Source: Hepsetus odoe
Lineage: Eukaryota > Chordata > Actinopteri > Characiformes > Hepsetidae
Reading direction: 5' to 3'
NCBI GenBank assembly: GCA_017165825.1
Contig: CM029386.1
Location: forward strand, 6,497,582-6,561,581
Length of the DNA: 64,000 nt
Shown here: piece by piece, positions 50,801 to 60,809 of the stretch
Numbering within the stretch: the stretch's first letter is position 1
Layout of the letters: every line of letters starts with the position of its first letter
Made by a program: the position numbers and the translations under genes
Notes under the pieces: generated by a model
Seen by the model: the letters and a program-made list of their open reading frames with translations, nothing else
The model's database searches: none
What the model was told of the DNA's origin: nothing

Positions 50801-53800
50801 TTGATTTGTCAATAAAATGTAACTAAAGATTTATAACTGTTGATGAAAATGCAATGTCTAGTGATTTAATCAAAAGTGGATTAATCACTATAGAAAAATG
50901 CTTTTTAGTCCAACCCAAGGCATAATCACATTCTGAAACTTCTACTTCAATCTAGGGTGGTGGTGGTCTAGAGGTAGGGTACTTGCCTATGGACCTATGG
51001 ATCCAGAGGTCCCCGGTTCAAATCCCACCTCTAGCACTACCACCACTGGGTCCCTGAGCAAGACCCTTAACCCAGAGTTGGACCGTTCCTGTAATTAGGA
51101 CCTGTAAGTCGCTCTGGATAAGATGGCTAAATGCCGTAAATGTAAATGTAATGAATGCAGGGAAAAAGTAATTCTCTTCGAGCTGCTCTTGTGCTGACCT
51201 GTACGTCCAATGTAGAGAAGAGGAGCAGAAGGGCAGATGGAATCTGAGGAAGAAGTGCTTAAACTAGTCTGCTTCTCACCAGTCTGAGGATCCACTACAA
51301 ACCATGTGTCTTCTTTTTTACCTGCACAAAACAGAAATACATGAGGAGCTGAGAGCTCTGTTCAGAAAGAGAATGCAGGTAGCCAGAAGGAACAATGAAC
51401 AATGAGGCAGATAAGAAAAAAAAAAGAAATGTTGTTGCCAGACTGCTAGATTTTTGCTATGATAAAACTTTGAAAACTTTGAAAGCTATGATAAAAAAAA
51501 AAGTAGAAAAAGAAGCTAAAAACTAAAAACATTAAATAAACTACTGTAAGATCTCAAAATAATTGCGGTAATGTGAGCATTACTAGCAAATAACTGCTTT
51601 GTCATATTGTAAAACTGCTGCATGTGTCAGTATACTGACCACTTTTCTCAACCAGCACTATACAACTAAACAAAAAAAATCCTGAAATAATTCAGCCATC
51701 GATCCATTATCTTAACTGCATATTCTAAATAGGGCTGAGGGCAGTGCTGGAGCTCAGGACGAAAGATGGAAAAACGCCCTTGACAGGTCGACAAAGCATC
51801 TTAAAGCAGAATAATGTAATAATACCAAATTTCACTATAGTCCTACTACGCTCATCATTAATGTAGTTTCAAAACAGATTGTAAGGTAACTATAGAAAAT
51901 GTTTTATTGTATTTCCAGTGTTTTTTGTCATTATATCAAACCATAACCTGTACTAGGGTGAAACTGACTTGGTCCTAGTTGCCAAATTAATTAGTCCCTG
52001 CTGAAAATATGTTTAGGCCTATGTTTGATTAGCTTTAAAGTATGTGAAAATTGGTCACGCCTTCCTTAAACGGAATCAGGACAACAAGACAACATAATTT
52101 ACAAAGAAGAATTTGTTAGCTGGAGGACTTAGCCACACTTACCAGTGTAAAGGATTCCATCAGAGCTTCTGCATGGAGATGAATGGACCAGCTCCGGGAT
52201 AGTGAAGGGCAGTTTCTGCACAGAAAAAAGACATCTTGCATTTAATTAAAAACAAAACACAATACCTGACACAAGAGGATCAAGGCACTAACCATAAGGC
52301 CCTGTTTGTTTTTGCCTCCAAGCACATATAGACTGCCATCATTGGGGTCAGGGAGGAAACCAGGTCTAAGAAAGAAAAAAATATATATATCAGAATAAGC
52401 TCTTACTAATGTAGTCCAAAAAACATACACATGCAAAAAATAGCTGGCGAACTTGTCAAGGATACTCTACACTTTTCCAAGCTACCAAAACACGTCAATG
52501 AATTGACAAGCCTTTCCTGAGCTGGATCGGGTGTGTAAGAGCAAGGAAATCAATGACATGCAAGAACAGGTTGGGAACCACAGGGATTGGAAAATGAGGG
52601 ATTAAAAAAAAGAACACTTACTCTGGCAAATACACTGGAACCTGGATGATGGGATCTTAGAAAGAAGTAAGCATACAATTTTGATTAGTAAACTTGAATC
52701 AAACAGAAAGAAATCTACTGCATGTTACATGTTCTAACATTGATCTCAAGGCTAATTATTCAATAATTAGAAGCTCAGATACTTAAAACAATTAAAACTG
52801 CAAAGTACAGGCTCTGAAAAGTATTCAGAGTAAAAAGTAGCTCTTTGAAGGGCATCTCTATTGGTTGAAAATAATAAATACTAACTTTAATGTTTCAATC
52901 TCGTCCATGACTTTTCCCCATCAAGAATACCTTACTCAACACATGCTCTCCCATCTTTCCTCTACCATTCAGTCTCTGCCAAGAGTCAGAAAGTTGAATT
53001 AAACATACCCTGTACACTTTCTTTCACTTTTGAGTGATCAAATAGCCAAGTTGATCCACATTCTGATCAACTCTACCAATATATTTATCAAGGCAATGAG
53101 CTACATATCAGACAAAATTAGGGGAAGCAGACTGAAAAACGAGGTGAGTGAAGAACCATCACTTCAAAGAGCACTTAGAATATAAATATGAAATATAAAG
53201 AGAATATGCTAAAGCTTAAACTAGAACTTTTTAAAAAAGTGATGAAATTTGTAGACTTATGTACAGACCCTTAGGCTTTAAAAATACACATAATTCAAAA
53301 GGAAGAACAAGTACCTTCCTTTAGCGTCCATTTAATATCCCCTGTTTTTTTGCTAACAGCATGTAGACTCCCGTCCAGTGTCGAGACAAAGAGCAGAGAC
53401 TCAGGGAGAGTGACTGAACTTCCTACCACACACTGAGAGATAGAACAGCATGAGATAAATGTTATTCAGTTTTACAGATTGAGGAGCCTTGTTTTTAATG
53501 TGTTTTTAATTTAAATGTGTTTGCATGTTTTTATTAATGCTAATAATAATAATAAATAATAAACGAACTTTGTAATACAGCCTTTTGGGCATAGAATGGA
53601 TTTGTGTGTGACTCAGACACAGTGTTCTGAATTTAACTGTACAAACTAGACCGTTAACTGGGGAAAAAAAAAAAAGCATATGATGTGTTATCACAGCTTA
53701 CATTACATGCTTAAACCCAACCCACCCTCATCCACCAAACGTAGGACTCATTCAGGAGGAAAAAAAAAACAAAAAGATGCAATGTGTAACCCAGCAAAAT

Positions 53801-53878
53801 AAGACATGCATGAAATAAGTACAAGTGTGATCAACAAAGAGATCAACTATTAACAAATATTTGATATCCAATACTGTC

Positions 53879-53915
<37 letters not shown>

Positions 53916-55292
53916 CAGAATCCAAAACATTAGCATTAACCAGGATATCCTGCTCAACTGCCACTAAGCAAAGCTGACACACAAACACTTGGGGAGTGTG
54001 TCTGTGGGTTATTGCCATTTGCTTTATGTAAACATAAGTACAGGTCACTGAATGATGGGCCACACCTTCATTTGCTTTGCACAGTTTGGGCTTATCATTG
54101 CAGTTTTAATGTGTCTATGTAGCAGTGCTCATGGAAAAAGCCCATTGATCAGCACAAGTCTTTCTGAAATTGCACACTCACTGCTTCTTCCTGAAGTGTG
54201 CACAGTCTGAGCATCATAGCCTGATTCCTAAAGCTTGTCAATTAAAAAGAGCTCAGTAAAATATATGGGAAGCAAATTGATAATAAGCTGCTTATTGCAG
54301 GGCTCCACTATAATAATAAATAATAATCCTGGTTATTTTGGTTAATACTTAAATACTTTAACACGATTACTGCCTTTGCAAACACCCTGCACTAACTTAC
54401 CTTTTTTTACTTGTTTATTAAACAGCATTTAATTTTCCTTTTATTTCAACATTAAATTTAAATAAAATCACACATCACACATGAAAAACTGAGACAAATA
54501 GGATAAATGATGTGCACTGAGGTTTTTTGCCAGAAACACCTGTCAACACAGTGTGATTTCAGAGACAAGTGGGCAGAGTGCTGTGCTGAAGATCCTCAGA
54601 TAGTTCATCGCCAAACTGGAGAGTCATGAGTAGATCGCCTTTACCACTCTAATGCGTTCTTCTCAGCATCAGCAGTTTTCTCTGCTCATCATTTTATAAA
54701 AGTTCCTTTTTTATAATCAATGAATGTCAAAACCATTTTAGCTTCCAACTACAACAAAAACATTTAATAAAGAACATTAACTTGTGTGCTTGTCTGTTTA
54801 CACTCAAACTGGTCTTGATACTGGAAAAAAATTAAATAGCAAGATACTACTCTGTCTGGAATCTAAGTAGAGGAGGTCCAGATGTTTGTGTTAACAAGTA
54901 GGGGGGAAAGTATAAAAAGCAAAAAAGAGCAGATACCTCCAAAAATAAACAAATAAATAAAAACATAAAAAAAATAAAATAAAATTTAAAAAACACCTTA
55001 AATACCTTACTAATCCCCCTCTGGAAAAGTGACACTGTCAAAAGCTATTTATTCTTTGCTTTCAGTGACGTGGGAAAAATATCGATTGTAAATTTTTTCT
55101 ATATTTTTCAACATAAGAAGTGAAGCAGATCCTCTCAGAGATTATATGAAGTAAATTTAAAATGAACACAAATCATTGTAATAATGAGTATTACGATATT
55201 AAGCGTTTCGCACAATGGCGATACAATATCGTTTTATTGCCCACCCCCAAACCGACCGAAAGGTTAAAACAAAAACAAAAACAAAATCCCCC

Positions 55293-55332
<40 letters not shown>

Positions 55333-55655
55333 AAACAAAACAAAAACAAAAACAAACAAACAAATAAAACGAGGCATGTCAGCACAAAGTGAGGGGCTCT
55401 CCTTTCCTTTTACCTCCCGCAAAACGTTCCGGTCCCAAGTTATGAACAAAAACTTTCCCCCGTTTTCCTACACTTGTGAGTTCAGTTTCAGCCTCGGGTC
55501 GCACCAGCCGCCTCCCCCCAAACCAGGACTAAAAATAGAGCCCCGTAACCAAGCCTTCCTCCTCACCGCGAAGTGAAAGTTTGTTTGTGTGTCTTCTTTA
55601 CCTGCGAGGCTGCCACAAACACCAGCAGCCAAAACCACCAGCACCGTCGTTCCAT
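38871..55655 (-). CDS. ern2: ER stress sensor kinase/endoribonuclease IRE1-beta (ERN2)
   Basis: 22 coding exons, all in phase: 55655-55602, 53432-53315, 52655-52622, 52365-52293, 52215-52143, 51321-51199, 49709-49605, 49317-49050, 48551-48473, 48384-48231, 47484-47360, 47244-47116, 46316-45998, 45025-44935, 42989-42800, 41592-41493, 41297-41098, 40660-40513, 40382-40255, 39717-39594, 39233-39166, 39041-38871; 957 aa. Signal peptide MERRCWWFWLLVFVAASQ, luminal sensor domain (LLFVSTLDGSLHAVSK, PSTDVKYPPG), membrane segment near 424-443, low-complexity Ser linker, kinase (Lys593, HRD Asp682, DFG Asp705), and KEN RNase with Tyr886, Arg899, Asn900 and His904 matching human IRE1 catalytic residues. 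The family oligomerises on ER stress and cleaves XBP1 mRNA or other transcripts. I call ern2 over ern1 from HHEVPPLAHTTML, GTFVFRGHF, NPTSAVDVFSAGC and PRLLLHTH, and from synteny. Introns carry many repeats. Confidence 0.95.
42206..42722. mobile_element. Internally deleted Tc1/mariner element (family 1, copy 3) in ern2 intron
   Basis: Ends GTACTGTGCAAACGTTTTTGG and AACTTTTGCGCAGTACTGTAC are inverted repeats. The inside holds the ATGACTGTTTATTTTTATCA subterminal block and only a vestige of transposase (CAGAGTTCCTTCAAAAACTG). It is shorter than copies 1 and 2, and its flanks lack a TA array. Confidence 0.8.
43453..44509 (+). mobile_element. Tc1/mariner element (family 2), 3'-truncated, with decayed transposase
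   Basis: Left terminus CACTGCTCAAAAAATTAAAT, then a plus-strand transposase in broken frames: a helix-turn-helix region near 43770-44000 (AIARRFAVSPS, GRQRSLTHEQ) and a catalytic region 44107-44496 with HWHPVLFTDESR and LVYDNAWPHVARV, which hold the first two catalytic Asp residues. The last catalytic Glu region and right terminus are missing; a SINE begins directly at the break. The element lies in an ern2 intron, antisense to the gene. Confidence 0.85.
44518..44677 (+). repeat. SINE family A, 5'-truncated, abutting the Tc1 break
   Basis: Lacks the GGGTGGCGGTGG head and starts at CCAGAGGTCCCAGGTTCGAA, continuing to AAATGCCGTAAATGTAAAT. Its left edge coincides with the end of the truncated Tc1 element. 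Confidence 0.85.
45280..45296 (+). repeat. Run of 17 consecutive G
   Basis: Uninterrupted poly-G in an ern2 intron. On the transcribed ern2 RNA this is poly-C; the plus-strand DNA could form a G-quadruplex. It may also be a length-uncertain homopolymer. Confidence 0.9.
45437..45478. repeat. 21-bp tandem duplication
   Basis: The unit CAACATACAGCAGTATAATT plus A occurs twice back to back. Simple local duplication in an ern2 intron. Confidence 0.9.
45661..45908 (+). repeat. Chimeric SINE: family B head with a different tail
   Basis: The first ~120 bp match family B (GGGGGCAGCGGTGGCCTAG through GAGGTACCCTTGAGCAAGG). The 3' half instead reads GCGATGGGCTGGCGACCTGT, then GGGACAAGCGGCAGATAATG, a module also seen alone at 29990-30103 and in the same arrangement at 56430-56672. 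Confidence 0.82.
46411..46437. repeat. ATT microsatellite
   Basis: About nine ATT units in an ern2 intron. Confidence 0.85.
49874..50063 (-). repeat. SINE family B in ern2 intron
   Basis: Complement of family B: AAGTGAAAGTGACTATTCGT at left, GCACCCGGGGAGCAGTGATG in the middle, GGGTACCTCAGGGCAACCTT at right. The tRNA-like head is missing. Confidence 0.82.
50954..51150 (+). repeat. SINE family A in ern2 intron
   Basis: GGTGGTGGTGGTCTAGAGGT head, CCGGTTCAAATCCCACCTC B-box-like segment, small deletions in the body (CCAGAGTTGGACCGTTCCTG), and the AAATGCCGTAAATGTAAATG tail. It ends about 50 bp from exon 6 of ern2. Confidence 0.85.
53881..53910. repeat. GT microsatellite
   Basis: About 15 TG units in ern2 intron 1. 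The complementary His-Thr frame is a repeat artefact. Confidence 0.9.
55295..55370. repeat. CA microsatellite and A-rich tract
   Basis: (CA)n at about 55295-55327, followed by an AAAC-rich stretch. Located in ern2 intron 1, about 230-300 bp from exon 1. Confidence 0.9.
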
Positions 55656-55960
55656 CGTCCCACAAGCCGACACCACACTGACACCACACTGTCACCACTC
55701 TACCCCCGTCAGCGACACCCCGGGGCGCCATCCTCACCGAGCCAAGTCCTCCCCGCTACCGACAGGCTCGCCGCCTCCATGTTTTCACAACTGCTCCTCG
55801 GTTCCGCGTCGCGGGGAGAGAATAGTGTGTGTGATTGACAGCGCATTCTGCCAATCAGAGACGCTTGGTGGGGCGAGGCTTAGAACAAACTAGATGTCAC
55901 TTTGGAACACGTGGAACAATAACAATCGCGCCGAGACGGATGAGCCAAGCTCAGCCCGGT
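55656..55960 (-). promoter_or_regulatory. ern2 promoter region with ERSE-II-like element
   Basis: GC-rich sequence upstream of the ern2 start, with a CCAAT box at about 55852-55856 on plus. At 55910-55920, CGTGGAACAAT differs by one base from the reverse complement of ERSE-II (ATTGGNCCACG), and it overlaps a CACGTG E-box at 55908-55913. ATF6/XBP1 use such sites. Function is inferred. Confidence 0.4.
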
Positions 55961-56429
55961 GTGGACTAAAACACATCCTGACCAAAACCTGTGTTACTGA
56001 CCCCCTCCAAAAAACACAACCGAGATTTTTTTGTTAAAAAGCAAACATTAGATTTCAATTATTATAAATAAATACATGAACATTTAATCAATTCAATAAA
56101 AATGTGTTTTTTGAGTTGACTTAAGCCTAAAACTGTGAATTGTCCAACAGGAATGGCTGTCAGCTTTTTTCCCTATTGAACAGGTTTGAGGTTAATCTTA
56201 AATTATCTGGTTAAATTAAAAATCCTGCTTTGTGAATTACTTAAATGGCATACATTTCCAGTAAAGATTCCATTCTCTTTCCTTGAAAATGGTGGTGTTC
56301 CTGCTTCCTGGGCAGCACAGTTGGTTGTCCTCATTCCAGTACATCTACACTCACCAAGGGTTTGGTCATCTCTGTTGAATCAGACATGTTAACATATCAA
56401 CAATGGTAGTACATCTTAACATTTCTAAC

Positions 56430-56672
56430 AGGGGCAGCGGTGGCCTAGTGGTTAGGGTGTTGGCCGGCGGCTCAGTGGTTCGAACCCCTTCCCAACAGGT
56501 TACCCTGAGGTACCCTTGAGCAAGGTGCCGTCCCCATCGAGCTCCTCCCTGTGATGGGCTGGCGACCTGTCTAGGGTGTGTCCCCCGTCCTTCTCCCTGT
56601 ATGAGCTGGGATAGACTCCAGCATGACCCTGCTTGGGACAAGCAGCAGAAAATGACTGTCTGACTGACATTT
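56430..56672 (+). repeat. Chimeric SINE: family B head with a different tail (copy 2)
   Basis: Same junction as the copy at 45.66 kb: GGTACCCTTGAGCAAGGTGC, then GAGCTCCTCCCTGTGATGGG and GCTGGCGACCTGTC, ending GGGACAAGCAGCAGAAAATG and a TGAC-rich tail. Confidence 0.82.
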
Positions 56673-57431
56673 CTAACAAACATTAAATGAGTATTCTCAA
56701 ATCTTTTTGTAAACACAGGCCATAAACTCCCCTCAAACCATTTTCATTTCAGTTGTACAGACTTATTTATGGATGTAGTTTATGAAACAAGATTACCTAC
56801 TGCAAACTACAAAATAGAAAATACAAAACAGAAATAGAACAAAATTGAAAATACAAAATAGAACTCTTTAGACAGTAGTGAGCTGATTTAAAATCTGACA
56901 TTGAGTAGATTGATATTGTTGATTGATGTTGTTTAGTGGGATTAAGAGAAATCAAAGGTGTGATGGTGAAGGTTGTTAGTGCATGTGTTCCACAAGTAGG
57001 TGAGAAAAGTGAGAAAAGAGGAGAAAGAATATAGGAGTGAGCTGGATAAAGCAATGGAGTGTGTACCCAGGGGAGAGAGAGTGGTGATTCATTCAGACTT
57101 TAATGGGCAGCTTGGGGTTGGTGCAGGTTGGAGGAGATGATGGGTAGGTATAGTGTCAAGAAGAGGAACGCAAAAGGTGGAAATGGAAATGGCTGCAGTA
57201 AATATATATCTTAAGGAGAGGGAGGAGCACAGGATGACACATAAGCCTGGAGGTAGATGCACACAAGTGGATTATAAATTTTGTAGGACAGTCAGTCTGA
57301 AAGAGAGCATAACTTATCATCCTAGGATAGTGATCTGAATGATGAGAGATAGGATCTTGTAGAGAAAGAAGAGGAGGCAAGTGAGGGGAAAGTCAAGAAT
57401 TAGCACCGAGAATTAGCGCCAAGCACCACTG

Positions 57432-57676
57432 GGGAAGCGGTGGCCTAGTGGTTAGGGAGTTTGGCCACAGGATCAGAAGATTGGGGGTTCTAAACCCCTT
57501 ACCAGTAGGTTGCCCTGAGGTACCCTTGAGCAAGATACCATCCCTGTCATTGCTCCCTGGGTGCTTTCATAGCTGCACAGTGTTTGTGTGCATGGGTTAA
57601 ATGCAGAGGTCCAATTTTGTTGTGTTGTGCTGTGACCTCACAATGACAAGAATTGTCACTTTCACTTTTTTCACTT
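57432..57676 (+). repeat. SINE family B nested in the LINE
   Basis: GGGGAAGCGGTGGCCTAGTG to a TCACTTTCACTTTTTTCACT tail, with the standard GGTTGCCCTGAGGTACCCTT body. Near full length. Confidence 0.87.
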
Positions 57677-57939
57677 TCACTTCAAATGTTGGAAGCTGGA
57701 TGACAAAGACTATAAGGTGGAATTTAGGCAGGAGTTAAGACAGTTTTCAAGGTTCATGCACTGAGCTATAACAACTACAGAGGAATAAACATGATCGGTC
57801 ACAGCATAAAGTTATGGGAAAGAGTAATGGAAGTTAGGTTTAGAAGAAAGGTGATGATTATTTAGCAGCAGCATGGTTTCATGTCAAAAATAGAATACTA
57901 TAGATGCAATGTTTGCTCTGAGGGTGTTGATGGAGAAGT

Positions 57940-58540
57940 ACTTTAAATCAATCAGTCTTTAAATCACGGCTGAAGACTTACTTCTTTAGTTTAGCTTACC
58001 CGCACCAATCACCATAGTGCACCATTACTAATGTCACTGGTGCTGCTGTACATGGCATCGCACTGTTGTTTCATTTCTGTGTCTGTCACTACTGGATCCT
58101 GCTCATTACTGACCCCCTCATTCCATTTCTCTCCCCACATGTCCGGGTGGGCCCGCTGTGGTCATCACCTGAGTCCAATGCTGAGCTACCATCTGGTCTG
58201 TGTGATGCATCTGATGCGCCAAGGGACCCTGGCGGCTCATCGGTAGAAACTTGGAAGAAACTTGGGACTCCTCACTGATCCTGGAGTTTAAAACCAAACT
58301 AAATTTTTTACTGTTAGTATACCCAAGGGGGTTGGGTAGCCAGTTGACCTTGGACCCTCAGAGGTTTTTTTTCTCCACATAGTGGAGTTTTTGGTTCCTC
58401 TCCTTCGTAGTCGTCTGGCTTTAACATCTATTACTGTAACCTGTTCCATCATCTACCATCAATGTAAAGTGCCTTGGGGCAACTTTGTTGTAAAAGGTGC
58501 TATACAAGAATAAATTGAATTGAATTGAATTGAAGTACGG
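57940..58540 (+). repeat. Repeat with AATTGAATTGAA tail (family R, copy 2)
   Basis: Longer sister of the 28.6-kb copy, sharing CCCCACATGTCCGGG, GGGGGTTGGGTAGCCAGTTG, CGTAGTCGTCTGGCTTTAAC, AAGTGCCTTGGGGCAACTTT and a (TTGAA)n end. Its extra left part includes CGGCTGAAGACTTACTTCTT. Confidence 0.72.
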
Positions 58541-58945
58541 TGAAGATCAGAATAAATTAATTGTGCCTATATGGACAACAGTAGGAGGTAATGGTGGGAT
58601 TACATCAAGAGTCAGTGCTGAGTCCTTGCTTGTTTACAATGGTGATAGATAGGTTGACAGATGAAGTTAGAATGGAATACATGTGGAATATGATGTTTGC
58701 AGATCTGTAGTTTGAAAAGGGAGCAGACTTGAGAAGGCCTTGGAGTAGTGGGGATATGCTCCACAGAACTAAGACAGAATACAAGTGTGAATGGAATGTA
58801 GAACAGGGAAATGGTTAGGATGCAGGGAGAAGAGGTGTAAATTGCATTAATACTTGGGGTAAACAGTTCTGAGTAATGGGAAGAATGGAAGAGAGGAGAA
58901 GAGAGTGCAGATAGGTTGGAAGGGTCAGTAAGAGTGGCAGAAGTG

Positions 58946-59591
58946 GGTGCCAAACATACGGCCCGTGGGTCAAAACCGCCTGATAGTGGGTTCAATCCGG
59001 CCCACTGGATGAATTTTAAAAGTAAAAAATTCATAAAAGACACAAACTTGAAATTCGGAATAAAAAGCTATTCCTAAATTGTTCACCAGGGTGTTAGTCA
59101 GAGGAGAGGGGCGCACTATTTTAATTAGAGTAAAAGCGGCAACTCTGCCACTCAGTCTGAACAGCAGATGGTAGCAATGCGTCTTCTGCTAATTATGGTG
59201 TAGGCAACCTTATTTTCTACTCACTCTGATACCCTCATTAGCCAAAATGCAATACAAAACATTAATGCAATGCCATAAATTTTAAAGTGCAATACTTTAT
59301 TTTTCAGTTCCAAATGCCTTTGACTTCTGTTTTGTTTGTATTTGTGCAAACACTTGTCTTAAGAAATTTGAGTTTGTTACATTTTGATATGTTGATATGT
59401 TTTGTAGAAAGATATTTGATTAAATATGAAGATTTTCTAATGTACTTGTATTTCTTTGCATGAAAACGAAGTGGAAAAATATGGACTTATGGATTATTAT
59501 TTATAGGTTATGATTGTACTGTTCCAGCCCAATTGACATCTAATTAGGCTGTATGTGGCCCCTGAATCAAATTTTTTAGTTGATACCCCTG
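58946..59591. mobile_element. Non-autonomous hAT-like element (tentative)
   Basis: Left end GGGTGCCAAACATACGGCCC and right end GTGGCCCCTGAATCAAATTT, then TTGATACCCCTG, resemble the imperfect inverted ends of common fish hAT/Charlie-type non-autonomous elements. No transposase is inside. Family assignment is from memory of end sequences only. Confidence 0.5.
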
Positions 59592-59795
59592 ATGTACACC
59601 TTCATCCCAGCCTGAGACCATAAGAACTACAGAAAGGGCTTTATTTAGAAGTCCTCCATATTTCTGTGCATATATTTCCCTTAATCCAAGACTAAACTCG
59701 CAGTCCCTATTTTAGAAAAACATTCTGCCACCACGTTTGGCTGAAGGGATGGTATTAATGAAATAATGTCTAATACCTGGTTTCCTCCACACAGG

Positions 59796-60020
59796 GCAGC
59801 AATGGTCTAGTGGTTTTGGTCTAATCAGAAGGTTGTGGGTCGGAATCCGGACAAGTAGGTTGTTCTGGGGAGCCCTTGAGCAAGCTACTTTCCACATAAC
59901 TTATTCCGTGTGCTTGGTGTATGGCTGCCCACTGCTGTACGGTGTGTATGAGTTAAATGCAGAGGATGCATTTTGTTGTGCTGTGCCATGTGTTCACAAT
60001 GAGAAATTTCAGTTCAGTTC
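59796..60020 (+). repeat. SINE family B, plus arm of an inverted pair
   Basis: GGGCAGCAATGGTCTAGTGG head, GGTCGGAATCCGGACAAGTA B-box region and a ACGGTGTGTATGAGTTAAAT 3' body. The family B tail is shortened. Confidence 0.8.
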
Positions 60021-60040
60021 ATCATATCGGATTTTGCTTC

Positions 60041-60273
60041 TGAAAGTGAAAGTGTGTATTTTTGCACAGCACAGTGAGACACAACAAAATTCAACCCCTG
60101 CATTTTACCCATATACACACACATGCAGCAGGACACAGCTATTAAAAGCACTTGGGGAGCAGTGATGGGGCCAGTACCTTGTTCAAGGGTACCTGAGGGC
60201 AACCTATTGGTCTGGGATTCGAACCTAATGATCCTGTGGCCAACTCTCTAACCACTAGGCCTCCGCTGCCCCG
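60041..60273 (-). repeat. SINE family B, minus arm of an inverted pair
   Basis: Complement of family B: GAAAGTGAAAGTGTGTATTT tail side at left, GCACTTGGGGAGCAGTGATG in the middle, and GCCTCCGCTGCCCC head at right. It sits about 20 bp from the plus-strand copy, tail to tail. Confidence 0.85.
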
Positions 60274-60599
60274 AAATGTGCAGCTCTGCAATAAAAGAGC
60301 TTAAAAAAAAGACATAGAACTCATCAACCTCCCTCTCAACGGAAAGCTTCAGTGAAACATTTGTACGTGAATGAAGCTACTGTTGGAGAGCCATTCAGAT
60401 GCTTTCATGTCTTCTGCCTGGCTACTCAATCAAAAGATGTTATAGTTTTGGGTTAATAGTTTTAGTTTGTAAAAGTTTTAGTTATAGTTAGGTTTAGTTA
60501 ATGTGGCACTGAGTTAATTTAAAACTGCACATAACAGAAATATCCTCCTACTACTCTGTTGAAGATAACGCCATGCAACCGCTTGATTGAAGTGAAAAT

Positions 60600-60809
60600 C
60601 GACCAATCAGAAAAGCGAAAGTCAAGTCAAGCAGCCAATTACAGCGCGCCATCCGGAAGGAGAGTAGTTCCAGGATGACCCGGATGTAGGGACAAAACTT
60701 TAGCGCGAAGACTGGAGCCGAGAAGCGTCTGGATAATAAGAATAAATTTACTGTTTTGCTGAAATATCACAGCTTACTGGTTTTATTGGGGGAAAATCTC
60801 GACGGGCAG
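60600..60809 (+). promoter_or_regulatory. chtf18 promoter with CCAAT boxes and E2F-like site
   Basis: CCAAT at 60603 and 60635 (32 bp apart), followed by TTTAGCGCGAAG at about 60699-60710, close to the E2F consensus TTTSSCGC, about 100 bp before the start codon. This fits an S-phase gene; function is inferred. Confidence 0.5.

Larger units (their letters stand above)
56880..58945 (+). mobile_element. RTE-type LINE, decayed (copy 3), with two nested insertions
   Basis: Plus-strand endonuclease remnants at 57070-57330 (VIHSDFNGQLGVG, MEMAAVNIYLKEREEHRMT, GGRCTQVDYKFCR), then reverse-transcriptase remnants at 57770-57900 and 58560-58950 (LFTMVIDRLTDEVRMEYMW, MMFADL). A family B SINE (57432-57676) and a family R repeat (about 57940-58540) interrupt it. 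Frameshifted throughout and not functional. Confidence 0.8.

Noticed and set aside
55191..55449. Cys-Val repeat ORF near ern2 exon 1
   Set aside because: Translation of the CA microsatellite.
38871..55655. Calling the IRE1 gene ern1
   Set aside because: Diagnostic segments (HHEVPPLAHTTML, GTFVFRG, PTSAVD, PRLLLHTH) and the plk1 neighbourhood fit ERN2 better than ERN1.
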